Positions 11,205 to 19,791 are shown, counted from the first letter of the stretch. The stretch is DNA of 64,000 nt from Clostridia bacterium (GCA_017546205.1 JAFYXJ010000021.1:57556-121555); one strand, 5' to 3'. Notes: generated by a model not told the origin, from the sequence alone. Numbers and translations: made by a program.

Positions 11205-11223
11205 AAAAAAGTAAATTTGTACA
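11205..11223 (+). promoter_or_regulatory. Motif 1 core, copy C, over the transcription start
   Basis: AAAAAAGTAAATTTGTACA differs from the other two cores at one base. It covers the expected transcription start of the gene at 11234, and relative to transcription it is reversed compared with copies A and B. A protein bound here would block the promoter, so I infer autorepression. Confidence 0.65.
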
Positions 11224-11233
11224 GAAAGTTGGG

Positions 11234-12076
11234 ATGTTTATGTCCTTATTGCTACGGGATAAAGAATTGCGGGAATTGCTCCAAAACTTTTATGTCCTGA
11301 CAGGCATGACAGTTTCCTTGTTTGATGAAAATCACAAGGGTGTGGTAGCCTATCCGGATATCAGCCGTACTTTTTGCAATCTCATGAAGCAGGTTCCGGA
11401 ATTTCGTGCAAAATGTTGGGAATGTGATCGCACCTCCTTTGCAACCTGCCGGAAAACCAAAGCATTGACTACATACCGTTGTCATGCGGGTTTGATTGAA
11501 GCAACAACCCCTGTAATCAAAAACGGAAAGATTATCGGCTATCTTATGTTCGGGCAAATCACCGACCAGAAACATAAGGAACCTTTTCGTACAGACCTGG
11601 CAAAGCTGTGCAAATCTTATGGCGTAGATGAAGACTTGAGCGATGTCATCCGGCAAATCAAACACCGGAACGAAACTCAGATTCAGGCAGCGGCAAAAAT
11701 TCTGGATGCCTGCAGCGAGTATATTCAACTGAAAGAAATGGTGCACCATTCCGAGAAACGAATGATTACCTTAATTGAAGAATTTATTGATGAACATATT
11801 GACGAAGAAATTACGATAGAACGGCTATGCAAAGAATTTAATGTCAGCCGTACTCATTTGTACAACCAAACCCGACCTTATATCAGCGGAGGGATTGGTG
11901 CTTTTGTCCGACAAAAACGAATGGAAAAGGCAAAAGAGTTGCTGGTCACCACCGATATTCCCATTCCTGAAATCGCAACTATGGTAGGATTTTTTGATTA
12001 TAATTATTTTCTTAAAGTATTCCGTCAAACCTACCACACTTCACCAAAAAAAATCGTACAAGATAAAACATCATAG
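11234..12076 (+). CDS. PocR-domain AraC family transcriptional regulator
   Basis: A 280-residue regulator. Residues 5-165 match the PocR sensor domain: a start with LLQNFYVLTGM, cysteines in FCNLM and CWECD, then YRCHAGLIEATTPVIKNGK and LMFGQITDQ. Residues 180-275 are an AraC DNA-binding domain with two helix-turn-helix units (ITIERLCKEFNVSRTHLY and IPIPEIATMVGFFDYNYFLKVF). PocR domains bind small ligands; PocR itself controls propanediol use. The ribosome site is weak, and the ATG at 11240 is equally possible. The motif 1 core sits on its own promoter and on those of the PHP-GH2 operon and the SGNH gene, which suggests a small regulon. Confidence 0.9.
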   Translation: MFMSLLLRDKELRELLQNFYVLTGMTVSLFDENHKGVVAYPDISRTFCNLMKQVPEFRAKCWECDRTSFATCRKTKALTTYRCHAGLIEATTPVIKNGKIIGYLMFGQITDQKHKEPFRTDLAKLCKSYGVDEDLSDVIRQIKHRNETQIQAAAKILDACSEYIQLKEMVHHSEKRMITLIEEFIDEHIDEEITIERLCKEFNVSRTHLYNQTRPYISGGIGAFVRQKRMEKAKELLVTTDIPIPEIATMVGFFDYNYFLKVFRQTYHTSPKKIVQDKTS

Positions 12077-12104
12077 AAAAGGCACCCTACAGGGTGCCTT
12101 TTCT
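12077..12104 (+). terminator. Rho-independent terminator after the PocR-type regulator
   Basis: Perfect hairpin GGCACCCT / AGGGTGCC with A-rich and T-rich flanks, immediately after the stop codon. Confidence 0.9.
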
Positions 12105-12140
12105 ATTACGGTTTGTTTTGCAACTTTGGGAACCTATATT

Positions 12141-12307
12141 AAAAAATGCGTCGGACGAAGCCGACGCATGAAAAACACAGGCTCCCCGTTGTCGCCAAAC
12201 AAAATCTACACATAACCTAAAAAGCACGTGAAGAACAGAGCACCTGTGTTTTTACCATTAGGTAAAACAAATGTTTCTTAGGTCATACTTTTCGATTTTG
12301 TTTGGCT
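12141..12307 (-). ncRNA. Structured small RNA, about 167 nt, possibly 6S-like
   Basis: A strong promoter at 12313-12341 and a terminator hairpin (GCGTCGG, CTTCG loop, CCGACGC, then six Ts at 12146-12141) bound a transcript with no convincing reading frame. The first transcribed bases form one arm of a perfect 13-bp helix (12294-12306 with 12194-12206). An inner hairpin TTTTACC/GGTAAAA lies at about 12251-12267. An 11-bp helix joins 12243-12253 inside the first helix to 12171-12181 outside it, which makes a pseudoknot or a switch between two folds. A 5'-end closing stem and a length of 160-200 nt fit 6S RNA, but the pseudoknot does not, and I cannot confirm the family. It lies between two converging genes, so it is not a leader. 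Confidence 0.65.
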
Positions 12308-12312
12308 CCTTT

Positions 12313-12341
12313 AGTATAGCACAGATTTCCATCCTTTGCAA
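12313..12341 (-). promoter_or_regulatory. Promoter of the small RNA
   Basis: TTGCAA (12341-12336), 17 bases, TATACT (12318-12313) with TG at the extended -10 position. The transcript is predicted to start at about 12307, right at the edge of the 13-bp helix. Confidence 0.8.
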
Positions 12342-12480
12342 TACCCCGGCAACGAAAAATTGCTTAGATTGCTTTGACGGAAGATTTTTTATGGCAGGAG
12401 TGTACTTTGTGTACATGACTGTCATAGAAAATTGCACCGGCGGAGCAAGATGCGTGATTTTTCTAGCCGGCGGTCAAACG

Positions 12481-12508
12481 AAAAAAGCTCCCCGAAGGGA
12501 GCTTTTTT
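12481..12508 (-). terminator. Rho-independent terminator after nifJ
   Basis: Symmetrical hairpin AAAAAAGCTCCC / GGGAGCTTTTTT with a four-base loop, 9 bases past the nifJ stop. The 140 bases between it and the small RNA promoter (12342-12480) show no gene. Confidence 0.9.
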
Positions 12509-12516
12509 ATAACTCA

Positions 12517-15500
12517 TTAATCGCGAGCCATTCTCTTGTATACTTCGTATCTTGCAGCAAGGTCTTTTTCTGCTTTCTCGAACAACTGTTCTGCAATTGC
12601 AGGATAGCCTTTCTGGAGCATCAGGTAACGGTTCTCGCCCATCATGAAGTCTTTTACAGTGCCGGTCGGCTCTTTGGAATCCAGCATAAACGGATTCTTG
12701 CCTTCTTCTGCCAACTCAGGATTGAATCTCCACAAGTGCCAGTAACCGCTTTCAACTGCTTTCTTTTCTTCAGCGATGGAGTTACCCATACCGCCCTTAG
12801 CCTTGATACCATGGTTGATACAAGGAGCGTAAGCAATAATCAAGGACGGACCCGGATATGCTTCTGCCTCTTTGATTGCTTTCAGAGCCTGTGCCATGTT
12901 TGCACCCAGAGCGATCTGTGCTACATATACATAACCATAGGTGGTAGCAATCATACCAAGGTCTTTCTTCTTAACTTTCTTACCTGCAGCGGCAAACTTA
13001 GCAACTGCTGCGGTAGGCGTAGCTTTGGAAGACTGACCGCCGGTGTTGGAGTATACTTCGGTATCTACAACAAAGATGTTGATATCTTCGCCGGATGCGA
13101 TAACGTGGTCAAGACCGCCGTAACCGATGTCGTATGCCCAACCATCGCCACCGAATACCCACTGAGAACGCTTAACCAGGAAGTCACATCTGTCAGCGAT
13201 TTCTTTGATTGCAGGAATGCTCATGTCTGCATCCTTAATCAATGCTTCAATCTTCTCTGCTGCAGCCTTGGAACCCTTAGCACATTCCATAGCGTCAATC
13301 CACTCTTTGAATGCTGCTGCCAGTTCCGGAGAAACCTGATCCATAACTTCGTTCATTCTGGAAGCCAGAGTCTTACGAACTTTCTTGCTTGCAAGAACCA
13401 TACCGAGACCAAACTCAGCATTGTCCTCGAACAGGGAGTTAGCCCAAGCGGGACCTCTGCCGTTCTCGTCTTTGCAGTAAGGCATAGACGGAGCAGAACC
13501 ACCCCAGATAGAGGTACATCCGGTTGCGTTTGCAACCATCATTCTGTCACCGAACAATTGCGTAATCAACTTAATATACGGAGTCTCACCACAGCCTGCA
13601 CAAGCGCCGGAGAATTCCAGATACGGCTGAGCAAACTGAGAGTTCTTGATGTTTGCAGATGCGTCTACCAGGTTTGCTTTGTTGGAAACCTTTTCGATTC
13701 CGTAAGTCCAGTTTGCACCCTGAACTTCCTGAACCTCATCAATGGGTTTCATAACCAGAGCCTTGCCCTTGGGAGCCGGACATACGTTTGCACATACACC
13801 ACAACCCAGACAGTCATAAGGAGATACCTGCATTCTGAATTCCAGGCCATCAAATTCCTTACCGATAGCTTTGAGCGTATCAAAGCCTGCAGGTGCTGCT
13901 GCTTTCTCGTCTGCGTTTACCAGAACCGGACGGATAGCTGCGTGAGGACATACCAAAGAACACTGGTTACACTGGATACAGGTGTCTTTCTGCCAATCAG
14001 GAACCAAAACGGCAACACCGCGCTTCTCGTAACGAGAAGTACCGGTCTCGAAGGTACCGTCTTCTCTGCCGTTGAATACGCTTACGGGCAGTTTGTTTCC
14101 ACGCTGCGCATTCACCGGGTCAACGATGCTGGTGATGAAGTCAGGACGGTCGCTGTTATCAACAGGTGCGTCAACTGCATCTTTCCAGGAAGCGGGAACA
14201 TCAATCTTAACCAGAGCGTCGATTGCACCATCAACTGCTGCGCAGTTCATGTTTACAATCTCATCACCCTTTTTACCGTAGGTCTTCTTAATTGCACCCT
14301 TAATCAGTTCTACTGCCTTGTCAAAAGGAATAACCTCAGACAGTTTGAAGAATGCACTCTGAGTAACCATGTTGATACGAGTGGGACCCAATCCAACTTT
14401 CACTGCAACATCAACAGCGTTGATGGTGTAGAAGTTGATATCATTTTCAGCAATGTAACGTTTTACATTTGCAGGAAGTTTTTCGTCCAATTCTTCCGGA
14501 GTCCATACGCAGTTAAGCAGGAAAGTACCGCCTTTTCTCAAACCTTCCAGAACATCATACTGATATACATATGCAGGCTTATGACATGCAATGTAGTCAG
14601 CCTCATCCAAGAGGTAGGTGGACTTGATAGGAGTCTTACCGAATCTCAAGTGAGACATGGTAACACCGCCGGACTTCTTGGAGTCATAATCAAAATATGC
14701 CTGTGCATACATATCGGTATTGTCACCGATAATCTTGATGGCATCTTTGTTTGCACCAACGGTACCGTCGGAACCGAAGCCCCAGAACTTACAACGGGTA
14801 GCACCCTCGGGAGCAGCATTTACTCTCTCGCCAAGTTCCAGAGACAGATTGGTAACATCATCGGTAATACCGATGGTAAAGCCTTTCTTGGGCTCTGCAG
14901 CGTCCAGATTGTTGAATACTGCAACCAACTGAGTCGGAGTGGTGTCCTTAGAACCCAGACCGAAACGTCCGCCGATAATCATCGGAGCGTTGTCACAGTC
15001 TTTGTACAGGTTGCAAACGTCCAGATACAAAGGCTCACCCAAAGAACCGGGTTCCTTGGTTCTGTCAAGTACTGCAATCTTTTCAACAGTCTTGGGCATT
15101 ACATCAAAGAAGTATTTTGCAGAGAACGGTCTGTAAAGGTGAACTTCCAGAACACCAACCTTCTCGCCTCTTGCGTTCAGGTAATCAACAGTTTCTTCCA
15201 ATGCCTGACAAACGCTACCCATAGCAACGATAACTTTCTTCGCGTCGGGAGCACCATAGTAGTTAAAGGGCTTGTACTCACGACCGGTAATCTTGGTGAT
15301 TTCCTTCATGTAATCTGCTACGATATCAGGAACTGCATCGTAGAATTTGTTACAAGCCTCACGGCCCTGGAAGTAGATATCGCCGTTCTGTGCGGTACCT
15401 CTGAGCACCGGATGCTCAGGATTGAGGGCGCGGTCTTTGAATTCCTTCAAAGCGTCCTGGTCTACCAGACCTTTCAGGTCTTCATAGTCCATAACTTCGA

Positions 15501-16047
15501 TCTTCTGGATTTCATGAGAAGTACGGAAACCGTCAAAGAAGTGCAGGAAAGGAACACGGCTCTTCAAAGATGCCAGATGAGCAACACCGCCCAGATCCAT
15601 AGTTTCCTGTACGCTGCCGGATGCCAACAGAGCAAAGCCTGTCTGACGGCAAGCCATAACGTCCTGATGGTCACCGAAAATGTTCAGTGCGTGAGCTGCA
15701 ATCGCTCTTGCACTTACATGGAATACGGTGGGCAACAGCTCACCTGCAATTTTGTACATGTTGGGGATCATAAGAAGCAATCCCTGGGATGCGGTAAAGG
15801 TGGTGGTCATTGCACCGCCCTGCAGAGAACCGTGCACAGCACCAGCTGCACCAGCCTCGGACTGCATCTCAACAACTTCTACAGTTTCGCCAAAAATGTT
15901 TTTCTGGCCTTTTGCACTCCACTCGTCCACATATTCTGCCATTGTGGAAGACGGGGTGATGGGGTAAATTGCTGCAACTTCAGTAAACGCATAGGCGCAA
16001 TGAGCAGCAGCGCAGTTACCGTCCATGGTCTTAAATGTTTTAGCCAT
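12517..16047 (-). CDS. nifJ: Pyruvate:ferredoxin (flavodoxin) oxidoreductase
   Basis: This single-chain enzyme converts pyruvate and CoA to acetyl-CoA and CO2 and reduces ferredoxin; it is the central pyruvate enzyme of strict anaerobes. The 1176 residues fit the family size. Domains in order: N-terminal pyrimidine-binding domain (AAIYPITPSSTMAEYVDEW), gamma domain, a two-cluster ferredoxin domain (CIQCNQCSLVCP near 690 and CLGCGVCANVCP near 743), and the thiamine-diphosphate domain with CAGCGET near 813, GCTSIWGGS and GGDGWAYDIGYGG. It is transcribed alone from a strong promoter and ends at a clear terminator. The symbol follows common usage and does not imply nitrogen fixation. Confidence 0.98.
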   Translation of the reverse strand: MAKTFKTMDGNCAAAHCAYAFTEVAAIYPITPSSTMAEYVDEWSAKGQKNIFGETVEVVEMQSEAGAAGAVHGSLQGGAMTTTFTASQGLLLMIPNMYKIAGELLPTVFHVSARAIAAHALNIFGDHQDVMACRQTGFALLASGSVQETMDLGGVAHLASLKSRVPFLHFFDGFRTSHEIQKIEVMDYEDLKGLVDQDALKEFKDRALNPEHPVLRGTAQNGDIYFQGREACNKFYDAVPDIVADYMKEITKITGREYKPFNYYGAPDAKKVIVAMGSVCQALEETVDYLNARGEKVGVLEVHLYRPFSAKYFFDVMPKTVEKIAVLDRTKEPGSLGEPLYLDVCNLYKDCDNAPMIIGGRFGLGSKDTTPTQLVAVFNNLDAAEPKKGFTIGITDDVTNLSLELGERVNAAPEGATRCKFWGFGSDGTVGANKDAIKIIGDNTDMYAQAYFDYDSKKSGGVTMSHLRFGKTPIKSTYLLDEADYIACHKPAYVYQYDVLEGLRKGGTFLLNCVWTPEELDEKLPANVKRYIAENDINFYTINAVDVAVKVGLGPTRINMVTQSAFFKLSEVIPFDKAVELIKGAIKKTYGKKGDEIVNMNCAAVDGAIDALVKIDVPASWKDAVDAPVDNSDRPDFITSIVDPVNAQRGNKLPVSVFNGREDGTFETGTSRYEKRGVAVLVPDWQKDTCIQCNQCSLVCPHAAIRPVLVNADEKAAAPAGFDTLKAIGKEFDGLEFRMQVSPYDCLGCGVCANVCPAPKGKALVMKPIDEVQEVQGANWTYGIEKVSNKANLVDASANIKNSQFAQPYLEFSGACAGCGETPYIKLITQLFGDRMMVANATGCTSIWGGSAPSMPYCKDENGRGPAWANSLFEDNAEFGLGMVLASKKVRKTLASRMNEVMDQVSPELAAAFKEWIDAMECAKGSKAAAEKIEALIKDADMSIPAIKEIADRCDFLVKRSQWVFGGDGWAYDIGYGGLDHVIASGEDINIFVVDTEVYSNTGGQSSKATPTAAVAKFAAAGKKVKKKDLGMIATTYGYVYVAQIALGANMAQALKAIKEAEAYPGPSLIIAYAPCINHGIKAKGGMGNSIAEEKKAVESGYWHLWRFNPELAEEGKNPFMLDSKEPTGTVKDFMMGENRYLMLQKGYPAIAEQLFEKAEKDLAARYEVYKRMARD

Positions 16048-16123
16048 GTTTTTGTACCTCCTTGGGTTATATTAAAGATTCATTCTTTTGCATATTGAAG
16101 CAGTTCTTAATGAACCACCCTAG

Positions 16124-16152
16124 ATTATAGCACACCTTATCTGTAATTTCAA
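16124..16152 (-). promoter_or_regulatory. Promoter of nifJ
   Basis: TTGAAA (16152-16147), 17 bases, TATAAT (16129-16124), with TG at the extended -10 position. This near-consensus site suits a highly expressed gene. Confidence 0.85.
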
Positions 16153-16230
16153 ATGTTTTTTTGAAAATTTGTGTCTTTTTTGATAAATTATTCACATTCC
16201 ATAAAAAATGAAAAGAATTTCACCTTTTCC

Positions 16231-16259
16231 TTTACTATTTTTCAAGATTGTGGTATACT
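16231..16259 (+). promoter_or_regulatory. Promoter of the AI-2E-type permease gene
   Basis: TTTACT (16231-16236), 17 bases, TATACT (16254-16259), 28 bases before the start codon. Confidence 0.75.
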
Positions 16260-16287
16260 AAAAAAAACATTTTTGGAGATGATTGCT

Positions 16288-17415
16288 ATGTGGATCAAGG
16301 AACTGCGAAAATATCTGGGCATTTTCGTCATCGGCGCCGTGTTGATTGCAGTTTACAAAACCTTTGACAGTTTTGATAAAATACTGGATTGGATCGCGTG
16401 GTTTTCCTCGGTGATAAGTCCTTTTGTCATTGGCGCTTTTATCGCTTACATTCTGGCAATTCCCTGCCGGAAAATTGAGGGTTGGCTCAACAAGTCCGGT
16501 GTAGCCTTTTTCAAGAACCATCAGCGGGGTATTGCCGTTACCGCCATCTATCTGATTTTCTTTGCGGTCGTCGCTCTGTTACTGGTAGCACTTCTCCCGT
16601 CACTGGTAAAAAGCATCCGGCAGTTTATGGAACAACTTCCCGCATTGATACAAGGGGCTGTGGAATGGTTTAACTCTTTGGGGTTTTATACCATTGATCA
16701 AAGGACCATACAAGCCTTGTTAAACAGCGACTTTTTCTCTTTGGATCGCATTCTGGTTGGTTTTAATTTCGACAACGTAAACCGTTATGCAAAAGGTGTG
16801 ATGAACTTTGGAAGTTCTTTGTTTGATCTGTTTATTGCATTGATTGTTTCGGCTTACCTTTTGGCAGACCGTGCCGTCCTGAAAAAAGGATTTGAAGATG
16901 TTATCCACGCCTTTGTTCCTCAAAAACACAGTTCCCGGCTTGGAGGATATGCCGCAACAATCAACGAATTTATCATTAAATATATCTCCTGTCAGTTAGT
17001 GGAAGCAATCCTTGTGTTTGTACTTTCTTTCTTGGCCTTGACCATTATGCAGATCGAATATGCACCGCTCCTTGCCTTGATGGTGGGATCTTTCAATCTG
17101 ATTCCCTATTTCGGTGCCATTGTTGCAACCACCCTTACCGGATTGATTACTGTCTTCACTAAGAGTTTCCCCTCTGCCTTGATTGCGGTGGCAATCCTGA
17201 TTGCCATTCAGCAATTTGATGCAAACTTTATTCAGCCCAAACTTCTTTCCAACTCCTTGAACATCCGTCCGGTTTGGGTTATCGTCGGCGTTGTTCTGGG
17301 CGGTGCCATGTTTGGCATCTTGGGTATCTTCCTTGCCGTACCGGTTCTTGCGCTCCTGAAATCCATTCTTTGGGAAATGATTGATTCCCGAGAAAAACAG
17401 AGAAAAGCATCCTAA
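16288..17415 (+). CDS. AI-2E family transporter (PerM/TqsA-like membrane protein)
   Basis: I chose the ATG at 16288 because GGAG lies 9 bases upstream; the longer frame back to 16171 would run through the promoter. The 375-residue product is rich in membrane segments. The first two (VIGAVLIAVYKTF and SVISPFVIGAFIAYILA) and a repeated pair after a soluble loop of about 120 residues have the AI-2E family layout. Family-typical stretches include GSFNLIPYFGAIVAT and QQFDANFIQPKLLS, and the C-terminus ends GIFLAVPVLALLK. Characterised relatives export autoinducer-2 or act in sodium/proton exchange; no substrate can be read here. Single-gene unit with its own promoter and terminator. Confidence 0.93.
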   Translation: MWIKELRKYLGIFVIGAVLIAVYKTFDSFDKILDWIAWFSSVISPFVIGAFIAYILAIPCRKIEGWLNKSGVAFFKNHQRGIAVTAIYLIFFAVVALLLVALLPSLVKSIRQFMEQLPALIQGAVEWFNSLGFYTIDQRTIQALLNSDFFSLDRILVGFNFDNVNRYAKGVMNFGSSLFDLFIALIVSAYLLADRAVLKKGFEDVIHAFVPQKHSSRLGGYAATINEFIIKYISCQLVEAILVFVLSFLALTIMQIEYAPLLALMVGSFNLIPYFGAIVATTLTGLITVFTKSFPSALIAVAILIAIQQFDANFIQPKLLSNSLNIRPVWVIVGVVLGGAMFGILGIFLAVPVLALLKSILWEMIDSREKQRKAS

Positions 17416-17430
17416 AAAACAAATTACAAT

Positions 17431-17459
17431 AAAAAAGGCTGTCGTAACAGCCTTTTTTT
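17431..17459 (+). terminator. Rho-independent terminator after the permease gene
   Basis: AAAAAAGGCTGT / ACAGCCTTTTTTT hairpin, 16 bases past the stop. Confidence 0.9.
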
Positions 17460-17463
17460 GTTT

Positions 17464-17491
17464 CACCGAATCATCCTTTTCTCATATAGTA
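17464..17491 (+). promoter_or_regulatory. SigK-like sporulation promoter of dpaAB
   Basis: CACC (17464-17467), 15 bases, CATATAGTA (17483-17491). The -10 fits the mother-cell sigma-K pattern CATAnnnTA exactly and the -35 fits mACm, with a spacer one base short of the usual 16. No vegetative promoter is apparent here. Confidence 0.6.
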
Positions 17492-17510
17492 AAGCAGAGA
17501 GGTGTTTTGC

Positions 17511-18389
17511 GTGAATCATGGAATTATATTTGCATTTATCGGCGGAGACTTGCGACAAATCCCTGTTATCCGTCTTCTTTCAGAAGAGGGGCACGAAATC
17601 AAGACATTCTGCCTTGAACAGGCGGAGTTCCCCAACCATCCAATTACACCATCCAAGACGCTGGAAGAGGCACTGAACGATGCGGATGTTGTGGTACTTC
17701 CTTTACCTTACAGCCTGGACGGAAAAACTGTCCATGCAAAATTGAGTTCTCAGTTTCTCCCGGTCCAGGATGTAATATGCGCTATGAAACCGAATCAGCT
17801 ATTGCTGGCAGGCCGTGGCAGCGAATACCTTAGCGCCCTGTGCGAGCTTCATCATATTCGATTGGTGGATTATACAAAGCGAGAGGAACTTCTTGTTCTC
17901 AATGCAGTTCCTACGGTGGAAGGTGCTCTTGCCATTGCCATGGAAAAAACACCCTATACCATTCATCAAAGCCAATGTCTGGTTCTGGGTTACGGAAGAA
18001 TCGGGAAACTGTTGTCCGGCAGTCTGCAAGGATTGGGGGCAAAGGTGCGGGTTGCTGCAAGAAAACACAGTGACCTTGCCTGGATGAAAGCTTATGGCAT
18101 CTCCGGAGTCCCTATGGAAAATCTTGCAGATGCGGTAACAGATTGTAATATTATTTTTAATACAGTCCCCCATCTTCTTCTTGACTTTCCTATTCTTGCA
18201 AAGATTCCAAAATCATGCCTGATTATTGACCTTGCCTCCGGTACCGGCGGTGTGGACTTTGAAACCGCACGGGAACTTGGCAGGACTGCAATTCACGCCC
18301 TCTCCCTGCCCGGAAAGGTAGCACCGGAAACGGCAGGTGTTATCATCAAAGACACCATTGTCAACATTCTGGAGGAATTGGGGGTGTAA
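17511..18389 (+). CDS. dpaA: Dipicolinate synthase subunit A
   Basis: Together with DpaB it makes dipicolinic acid, the calcium chelator of the spore core, in the mother cell during late sporulation. The 292-residue protein has the DpaA N-terminal domain (FAFIGGDLRQIPVIRLL, then VVLPLPYSLDG) and a Rossmann domain with VLGYGRIGKLLSGSLQGLGA near residue 159, and ends with the conserved HALSLPGKVAPETAG. I chose the GTG at 17511 because GAGAGG lies 8 bases upstream; a GTG at 17502 falls on that site. dpaB begins 3 bases after the stop. A sigma-K-like promoter precedes it. This pair is the best evidence in the window that the organism forms endospores. Confidence 0.95.
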   Translation: MNHGIIFAFIGGDLRQIPVIRLLSEEGHEIKTFCLEQAEFPNHPITPSKTLEEALNDADVVVLPLPYSLDGKTVHAKLSSQFLPVQDVICAMKPNQLLLAGRGSEYLSALCELHHIRLVDYTKREELLVLNAVPTVEGALAIAMEKTPYTIHQSQCLVLGYGRIGKLLSGSLQGLGAKVRVAARKHSDLAWMKAYGISGVPMENLADAVTDCNIIFNTVPHLLLDFPILAKIPKSCLIIDLASGTGGVDFETARELGRTAIHALSLPGKVAPETAGVIIKDTIVNILEELGV

Positions 18390-18392
18390 ACC

Positions 18393-18968
18393 ATGCATGT
18401 TACAGCTACGATAGGCTTTGCATTGACCGGTTCCTACTGCACATTTTCCAAAGTTCTTCCCCAAATGGAACATTTGATGCAGTCGGGATATCGCGTCATT
18501 CCCATCCTGTCGGAACACACTGCATTCTGCGATACCCGATTCGGGACTGCAGAAGAGTATACAAACAAAATTCGGGAATTAACCGGAGAAGAAATCCTCT
18601 GTTCTCTGCCTCAGGTAGAACCCATTGGTCCAAAACGGCTTCTTGACCTGTTATTGATTGCCCCCTGTACCGGAAACACCATTGCAAAACTGGCAAACGG
18701 AATTGCAGATACTTCAGTTACGCTGGCAGTCAAATCCCATCTTAGAAACAACCGTCCAGTGGTAATTGCCATTTCCACCAATGACGGGTTGGGTGCAAAC
18801 GCACGAAATATCGGCACATTGCTTGCCAGAAAGCATGTCTATATGGTTCCTTTTGGTCAAGACGACTGCATAGATAAGGAAAATTCCCTTGTGGCACATT
18901 TTGATCTGATTGAACCAACCGTGGTCTCTGCCTTGAATGGAAAGCAGTTGCAACCCGTTCTGGTATAG
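18393..18968 (+). CDS. dpaB: Dipicolinate synthase subunit B
   Basis: A 191-residue flavoprotein-like subunit that pairs with DpaA. Diagnostic stretches are IGFALTGSYCTFSK at the N-terminus, VIPILSEHTA, LLLIAPCTGNTIAKLANGI and STNDGLGANARNIG. The length fits SpoVFB. A GGGGGTG ribosome site inside the end of dpaA serves its ATG, so the two are translated together. A terminator follows. Confidence 0.95.
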   Translation: MHVTATIGFALTGSYCTFSKVLPQMEHLMQSGYRVIPILSEHTAFCDTRFGTAEEYTNKIRELTGEEILCSLPQVEPIGPKRLLDLLLIAPCTGNTIAKLANGIADTSVTLAVKSHLRNNRPVVIAISTNDGLGANARNIGTLLARKHVYMVPFGQDDCIDKENSLVAHFDLIEPTVVSALNGKQLQPVLV

Positions 18969-18985
18969 TCAGAGGTGAAAATCAT

Positions 18986-19023
18986 AAAAAAGCAAGGAAA
19001 ACGAAATGTTTCCCTTGCTTTTT
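18986..19023. terminator. Shared terminator between dpaB and the cyclophilin gene
   Basis: GCAAGG...CCTTGC hairpin extended by AAAC/GTTT, A-rich on one side and T-rich on the other. It can serve both converging transcripts. Confidence 0.8.
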
Positions 19024-19032
19024 GTTATAACC

Positions 19033-19668
19033 TTATTTCAAAATTTCTGCAGTTGCAATCACAGGAGGAACAGCCGGCTTACCGTTCTGGTCGCGTTCTA
19101 AGAGCAGGAAGGAATCAATCACATCCATACCCTCAACAACAGTACCGAATCCAGCATAGCCGCCATCGAGATAACTGATATCGCTGTAACAGATAAAGAA
19201 CTGGCTGGTTGCAGAGTTCATGTTGTCCGTACGAGCCATGGAAACAACACCGCGGGTATGAGACAAGGTATTCTTGTCAAAACCATTCTGTGCAAACTCA
19301 CCGGGGATGGTATCGGAACTTCCGCCGGTGCCGTCCCCCTTGGGGTCGCCGCCCTGAGCCACGAAGTTGTCAATCACACGATGGAACGTCAATCCATTGT
19401 AGAAACCGGTTTCAACCAGATACAAGAAGTTCTGTACAGTTCTGGGAGCAAACTGAGGTGCAGTCTCAATAATAAACGCCTTACCGTCTGTCATGGTAAA
19501 TTTTACTTTCTGGGCTACATTACTATCCACACTCAGTTGAATGTCTGTTCTCAAATCAAAATTTTGAGTGGGTACTACCGAGGGAGTCGGAACATTTTTA
19601 TCAGTTCCACATCCTGCCAAGCAAAGACAAAGCACGCAAAGTGCCAACAATAAACTAATTTTTTTCAT
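19033..19668 (-). CDS. Cyclophilin-type peptidyl-prolyl isomerase lipoprotein
   Basis: Catalyses cis-trans isomerisation of prolyl bonds, here probably at the outer face of the membrane. The 211-residue product has a lipoprotein signal with lipobox LAGC (Cys20), a threonine/proline-rich linker, then the cyclophilin domain: FLYLVETGFYNGLTFHRVID (core Arg), FVAQGGDPKGDGTGG, RGVVSMAR, NSATSQFFICY and YAGFGTVVEGMDVID. The active-site residues are present. It is divergent from ftsH. Confidence 0.95.
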   Translation of the reverse strand: MKKISLLLALCVLCLCLAGCGTDKNVPTPSVVPTQNFDLRTDIQLSVDSNVAQKVKFTMTDGKAFIIETAPQFAPRTVQNFLYLVETGFYNGLTFHRVIDNFVAQGGDPKGDGTGGSSDTIPGEFAQNGFDKNTLSHTRGVVSMARTDNMNSATSQFFICYSDISYLDGGYAGFGTVVEGMDVIDSFLLLERDQNGKPAVPPVIATAEILK

Positions 19669-19701
19669 CTTCTTTTACCTCCAAATATATTTCTTAATTA
19701 C

Positions 19702-19728
19702 ATTACACCGAAAATCTGTTTTTGTCAA
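19702..19728 (-). promoter_or_regulatory. Promoter of the cyclophilin gene
   Basis: Consensus TTGACA (19728-19723) followed after 15 bases by TGTAAT (19707-19702); a TAATGT at 17 bp spacing overlaps it. Confidence 0.6.
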
Positions 19729-19791
19729 GTCTTTTCCATAAAAAACCAGGGTATGAAATATGAAAAAACTGTAAAAACTTTGAAAATAACC

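Noticed and set aside
12271..16098. 1275-codon open frame antisense to nifJ
   Set aside because: It mirrors the nifJ codon pattern, lacks any recognisable domain, is rich in Cys and Ser as expected from a shadow frame, and runs through the small RNA and terminator.
16288..17415. Quorum-sensing role from the AI-2E family name
   Set aside because: Most members of this family have no proven link to autoinducer-2, and no luxS or lsr gene is near.
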